Source: Dehalococcoidia bacterium
GTDB taxonomy: Bacteria > Chloroflexota > Dehalococcoidia > UBA2979
DNA: 64,000 nt
Direction: 5' to 3'
Assembly: GCA_009379925.1 (NCBI GenBank)
Contig: WHSU01000004.1
Coordinates: forward strand, 62,001 to 126,000
A program made the position numbers and the translations under genes. The notes beneath the pieces are model-generated. The model was not told where the DNA came from. It worked only from the letters and a program-made list of their open reading frames with translations, and did no database searches. Positions 60,413 through 64,000 of this stretch are shown here, one piece after another; position 1 is the first letter of the stretch; every line of letters begins with the position of its first letter.

Positions 60413-61864
60413 CTAGGCCTCCACCCGGCCGGCCTCGCGGCCTCGAGGGAGCGCGGAGGCCTCAGGCCAGGCGCCGCCTACGACGGCACGCGCGAACGCG
60501 CGGTTGTCGCCCACGCGGGGCGTGTCCGAGACCGACTCGCTGTGGACGGTGAACGCCACGCCCAGTCCGGAATCGCAAGCGGCGCTGAAGATCGGTCCGA
60601 ACGTGCCCGTTTCGTCGCAGCGCGTGACCACCAGGCCGGCAGGTCCCAACCGGCGGTACGCGCCGGCCAACGCCGCGAGGTCCTGGCCCTTCATCGTGGC
60701 CGGCAGCGTGAGCAGCACCGTCCGGTTGTGCGCGACCTGTGTGAACGCGGCTAGTTCGGTCATTCGGTCGCGCCGCGTGCCGCTGTGCCCCGGGGTATCA
60801 ACGATCACGACGTCCGTGCTGCCCTCGGAGAGCAGCGCCTGCAGTTCCCCCGGCGTGTAGCACAGTCGCACGGGGATGCTGGTGGCCGCGCCGATGGCGG
60901 CCAGTTGCTGCGTGCCGCCGACGCGGTGCACATCGGTGCCCGCGATGGCGACGCGCAACCGATAGGTGCGCTCCACTTCGAGCGCCAGGCGGATCGCCAT
61001 CGTCGTCTTGCCGGCGCCGGCGGGGCCCACGAGGAATACCGCGGCGGGGCGCCGGCTGAAGCCCAGGCGGACCGGCGCGGGTAGCCGGGTGGCCAGCTTG
61101 CGTTCCAACGTCTGTAGCACGCCGGAGGTGTCCGCCGAGGCCGAGATGGAGTCGGCCACCTCGTCAAGGAGGGGGAGTAGTACGGAGGCGCCCAGCCCCT
61201 GCTCGAACAGGCGGCGACGCGCGGCCCGCAGCGCGGGCGAACGGTCTCCGAGGCGGTCGTTGACGCGCGCCAAGTTCAGCTCTTCGAGCATCCGCCGCAT
61301 CTCGGACAACTGCTCGGCCACCGCGGTTGTGGCCGGCGATTCGTGAGCGGTGGCCGCGGCTGGCTCCCACGCGGCCGCTGGTCCGTCGTCGAGTTCGCGG
61401 ACATCGAGGGCCTCCGGCGCCGGGACTTCCGCATCGCGCGCCTGTCGGAGCGTCGACTCGATGCGGCCCTGGAGGCGCCGGATCAGCGCCGGGTTGGCGC
61501 GGCCGCTCACGGCCACGTCGTTGGTGAAGGGCAGGGCGCGCGGGAAGTCCTCGTAGGCTGCGCCGGGCTGGATGCGGGCTGGTGCTGGCTCAGGCTCGGG
61601 GGCAAACGGACGCCGCAACTCTGGCGCGATCGGCGCGACCGGCGCACTGGGGACCGCATCCACCATTGGGCGGCGCTCCGGCGGCGAGACACCATCCGGG
61701 AGGCACGCGGTGACCTCGACGAACTCGCGCGGCGCGGCACCCATGAAGCTGGGCGCGGTCGCGGAGCGCGTGGCCATGATGATGGCCTCGTCTCCCAGCT
61801 CCTCACGGACCAGGCCGTATGCCTCCTCGATGGTGGGCGCCTGGAAGCGCTTAGGCGGCTGCAT
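60413..61864 (-). CDS. flhF: SRP-type GTPase FlhF
   Basis: A 483-residue FlhF. The N-terminal B domain is Pro/Ala-rich and basic, with a typical beginning ([32 protein letters not shown]). The NG domain follows: G1 GPAGAGKTT (about residues 280-288), G3 DTPGHSG, and G4-like TRCDETG, with LGVAFTVHSESVSDTPRVGD near the end. It is the flagellar-placement GTPase. No flhG (MinD-like regulator) follows, unlike most operons, where flhG lies between flhF and the PilZ gene. It starts within the end of flhA (14-base overlap). Confidence 0.95.
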   Translation of the reverse strand: MQPPKRFQAPTIEEAYGLVREELGDEAIIMATRSATAPSFMGAAPREFVEVTACLPDGVSPPERRPMVDAVPSAPVAPIAPELRRPFAPEPEPAPARIQPGAAYEDFPRALPFTNDVAVSGRANPALIRRLQGRIESTLRQARDAEVPAPEALDVRELDDGPAAAWEPAAATAHESPATTAVAEQLSEMRRMLEELNLARVNDRLGDRSPALRAARRRLFEQGLGASVLLPLLDEVADSISASADTSGVLQTLERKLATRLPAPVRLGFSRRPAAVFLVGPAGAGKTTMAIRLALEVERTYRLRVAIAGTDVHRVGGTQQLAAIGAATSIPVRLCYTPGELQALLSEGSTDVVIVDTPGHSGTRRDRMTELAAFTQVAHNRTVLLTLPATMKGQDLAALAGAYRRLGPAGLVVTRCDETGTFGPIFSAACDSGLGVAFTVHSESVSDTPRVGDNRAFARAVVGGAWPEASALPRGREAGRVEA

Positions 61865-63224
61865 GTGCCTCCACCTCCACCATGCCGACGGCCTCCACGT
61901 CCACCTCGGCGGCGACCTCGCTGTAGGCGAGCAGCGGCAGCGTGGGCAGCGCGCGCTCCGTCAGGCGGCGCAGCGGCCGGCGGATACGAGATGAAGTCAG
62001 CAGCACCGGCTGGTGCCCGGCCGCCGCTGCGCGCTCCAGCCTGGAGGCGATGCGCGAAGTCAGCGTCTGCAACAGGTCTGGGTCGACGACAAGCGCGACG
62101 CCGTGGTCGGTCTGCTGGAGCGCGGCCGCCAGCATTTGCTCCAGCCGCGGGTGCAGCGTGATCGCGTGCAGGCGCCCGTCCGGTGCGCGGTGCGACATCG
62201 AGAGCTGGCGGGCGAGCGCACCGCGCACGGCCTCCGTGAGCGCGTCGATGTCCTTCGTCTGGCGGCCGTGGTCGGCCAGGGTCTCGGCGATGCCGACGAG
62301 GTCGCGAATGGAGACGCCTTCGGCGAGCAGCATCTGGAGGACGCCCTGCACCTCACCGACGGTGAGCACGCCGGGTACCAGCTCCTCGACGACTGCCGGG
62401 TAGTCCTGCTTCAGGTTGTTGAGCAGCGTCTGCACGTCCTGCCTGGAGAGCAGCTCCGGCGCGTGGCGTCGGGTCAGCTCGCCCAGGTGCGTGATCAACA
62501 CGGACGGTGGATCGACCACGGTGTAGCCCAGCAGCTCGGCTCGCTGCTTCTGGCCGGCGGCGATCCAGCGCGCGGGCAGACCGAAGGCCGGCTCCACCGT
62601 CTCGGTGCCCTCGAGTTCCTCGGAGGCCAGACCGGAGTTCATCGCCAGGAACTCGTTCGCCACCAGTTCGCCGCGTCCGATCTCGATGCCGCGCAGCTTG
62701 ACCACGTAGTGGTTGGCGGCGAGCTGGAGGTTGTCGCGAATGCGGATCATCGGGACCACGATTCCCAGCTCCATGGCGATCTGGCGGCGCATGATGGTGA
62801 TCCGGTTCAGCAGGTTGCCTCCGTGCTCTTCGTCGACCAGCGGGATCAGGCCGTAGCCCACCTCGACCTCCAGCGGGTCCACCTGGAGCATCGAGATCAC
62901 CGAGTCGACGCTCTGCGAGGCCTCGTCCTGCTCGCTCTCCATGGCCACCGCCATCTCCACGGCGGTGGCGCGCTGGCGCTCGCGCACGAGGTAGCCCGTG
63001 ACGCCCATGATTGCCGCGAGCGCGAGGAACGGGGATAGGGGAAGTCCCGGTACAAAGCCGAATGCAGCCAGTACGCCGGCCACGATGAACAGCGCGCGTG
63101 CGTTCGACAGCAGCTGCCGTCCGATGTCGGAGCCCAGGTGCGAGTCAGACTGGGCGCGCGTCACCACCAGGCCCGTGGCCGTCGAGATCAGCAGCCGGGA
63201 TCTGCGACACCAGGCCGTCACCAA
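61851..63224 (-). CDS. flhA: Flagellar export protein FlhA, C-terminal part (frameshifted)
   Basis: From about 63195 this frame gives [30 protein letters not shown], exactly the sequence expected after the FlhA motif [10 protein letters not shown]. It continues through the last membrane helices (to about residue 80) and the large cytoplasmic domain that binds flagellar cargo ([46 protein letters not shown]). The gate's N-terminal membrane half is in another frame (63145-63960). Joining needs either one extra or two missing bases at GCAGCCGGGAT (63191-63201). If real it would destroy flagellar export; an assembly error is the simplest alternative. Confidence 0.88.
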   Translation of the reverse strand: MVTAWCRRSRLLISTATGLVVTRAQSDSHLGSDIGRQLLSNARALFIVAGVLAAFGFVPGLPLSPFLALAAIMGVTGYLVRERQRATAVEMAVAMESEQDEASQSVDSVISMLQVDPLEVEVGYGLIPLVDEEHGGNLLNRITIMRRQIAMELGIVVPMIRIRDNLQLAANHYVVKLRGIEIGRGELVANEFLAMNSGLASEELEGTETVEPAFGLPARWIAAGQKQRAELLGYTVVDPPSVLITHLGELTRRHAPELLSRQDVQTLLNNLKQDYPAVVEELVPGVLTVGEVQGVLQMLLAEGVSIRDLVGIAETLADHGRQTKDIDALTEAVRGALARQLSMSHRAPDGRLHAITLHPRLEQMLAAALQQTDHGVALVVDPDLLQTLTSRIASRLERAAAAGHQPVLLTSSRIRRPLRRLTERALPTLPLLAYSEVAAEVDVEAVGMVEVEAHAAA

Positions 63225-63960
63225 CGGTCAGCAGCGAGTAGGTGGAGACAGAGTCGCCCGGCGATAGTCCGTGTTGCAGCACGCCGATGGCGATGCCGCC
63301 GATCAGGTTGATGGCGACGATGATCAGGCCCGCGATCGCATCGCCCTTCACGAACTTCGAGGCGCCGTCCATGGCGCCGTAGAAGTCCGCCTCCTGCGCG
63401 ATCTGCTGCCGGCGCTGGCGCGCCTCCTGCTCGTTGATCAGCCCGGCGTTCAGGTCAGCGTCGATGGACATCTGCTTGCCGGGCATGGCGTCCAGGGTGA
63501 AGCGCGCGGCCACCTCGGCCACACGCCCGGATCCGTTCGTGATCACGACGAACTGGATCACCAGCAGGATGAGGAACACGACGATGCCGACGACCACCGA
63601 GCCGCCGACCACGAAGTTGCCGAACGCCTCGATGACCGAACCGGCGTCCCCGTGCAGCAGGATCAGCCGGGTGGAGGCGATGTTGATGGCCAGACGGAAC
63701 AACGTCACCAACAGCAGCAGCGAGGGGAAGATCGAAAACTCGAGGACCTCGCGCGTATACATCGCGACCAGCAGGATCATGATGGCGATGGCGAGGTTGG
63801 CCGTGATCAGCATGGTCAGGAGCGCGGTCGGCAGCGGGATGACCATCATCGCGACGATTGAGACGACGGCGAGCGCCACGGCCACGTCCGACTGGCGCGT
63901 GATCGCGCTCAGAAGCCCCTCTGCCCTGCCCGCCGGAGCGGTCCGTACCTGTGTCGCCAT
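63145..63960 (-). CDS. flhA: Flagellar export protein FlhA, N-terminal membrane part (frameshifted)
   Basis: This frame gives the FlhA membrane domain: [71 protein letters not shown], the FHIPEP-type motif region [23 protein letters not shown], and [21 protein letters not shown], then [10 protein letters not shown]. After that it runs into [15 protein letters not shown] and stops, while the expected continuation is in another frame (61851-63224). Start at 63960 ([11 protein letters not shown]) follows GGAAGGA. It is the first complete gene of the flagellar operon seen here; the 40 bases to the edge may be the end of an upstream gene. Confidence 0.88.
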   Translation of the reverse strand: MATQVRTAPAGRAEGLLSAITRQSDVAVALAVVSIVAMMVIPLPTALLTMLITANLAIAIMILLVAMYTREVLEFSIFPSLLLLVTLFRLAINIASTRLILLHGDAGSVIEAFGNFVVGGSVVVGIVVFLILLVIQFVVITNGSGRVAEVAARFTLDAMPGKQMSIDADLNAGLINEQEARQRRQQIAQEADFYGAMDGASKFVKGDAIAGLIIVAINLIGGIAIGVLQHGLSPGDSVSTYSLLTVGDGLVSQIPAADLDGHGPGGDARPV

Positions 63961-64000
63961 CCGTCAGTCCTTCCGGCCGGGCTAGGCCCGGCCCGTCACG

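Noticed and set aside
63982-64000. Possible end of flhB (VTGRA then TAG, minus strand)
   Set aside because: Only about five codons are visible, which is too few to identify the gene.

Overview
The window is a high-G+C bacterial chromosome segment, densely coded on both strands, with frequent GTG/TTG starts and 4-base ATGA/GTGA gene overlaps. I see no rRNA, tRNA, CRISPR array, transposase or integrase. The mixture suggests a Chloroflexota-like (for example Dehalococcoidia-like) bacterium: a Gram-positive style flagellar order (flhA-flhF-PilZ-fliA-swrB-like ... flgM-flgN-flgK-flgL-fliW-csrA), a possible sortase-type LPDTG protein, a short KARI, a citramalate synthase next to the leucine genes, and many small VOC, SDR, metallo-beta-lactamase and GNAT genes. 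That placement is an inference; no rRNA marker is present.

Region 1 (1-10.5 kb) is a run of small metabolic and detoxification genes. They include an Rrf2 regulator divergent from an AhpD-like carboxymuconolactone decarboxylase, a TRIC-type channel, an FMN hydroxy-acid oxidase, a thioesterase/VOC pair, an SDR, an alpha/beta hydrolase and an MBL-fold hydrolase. Region 2 (10.5-12.8 kb) is a lower-G+C island with one membrane-anchored KAP-family P-loop NTPase, broken by a frameshift at a G6 tract. Region 3 (12.8-29.1 kb) holds a GcvT-like protein carrying an in-frame dispersed repeat, a thiolase, an MFS exporter, YceI, a MarR/VOC divergent pair with a palindromic operator, a Ca/Na exchanger, ilvE, a geranylgeranyl-reductase-like flavoprotein and a DUF3179 lipoprotein.

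Region 4 (29.2-34.9 kb) is a copper-handling operon. A CsoR-type palindrome precedes a CopB-type (CPH) P-ATPase, a His-rich exported protein, a membrane-anchored secreted protein, and a CopC-CopD-cytochrome c fusion.

Region 5 (34.9-49.2 kb) is the branched-chain amino-acid locus: ilvB, ilvN, ilvC, leuA, leuC, a DUF4160/DUF2442 pair, leuD, then two phosphotransferase-like paralogues, leuB and cimA. Upstream of ilvB there is a good promoter, a 27-residue ORF ending in an alternating Leu/Val run, and downstream hairpins. This looks like a leader-peptide attenuator that would sense leucine and valine. Together with ilvE the locus supplies most of the Val/Leu steps and the citramalate entry to Ile; ilvD is not in the window.

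Region 6 (49.2-64 kb, all minus strand) has a two-component system followed upstream by a long flagellar operon, read flhA -> csrA. It encodes the export gate FlhA, FlhF, a PilZ c-di-GMP protein, sigma FliA, its anti-sigma FlgM, rod proteins, hook-associated proteins FlgK/FlgL, the chaperone FlgN, and the FliW/CsrA pair. flhA and flgN are each split by a frameshift. With the KAP gene that makes three frameshifts in 64 kb, so assembly indels should be excluded before these genes are called dead.
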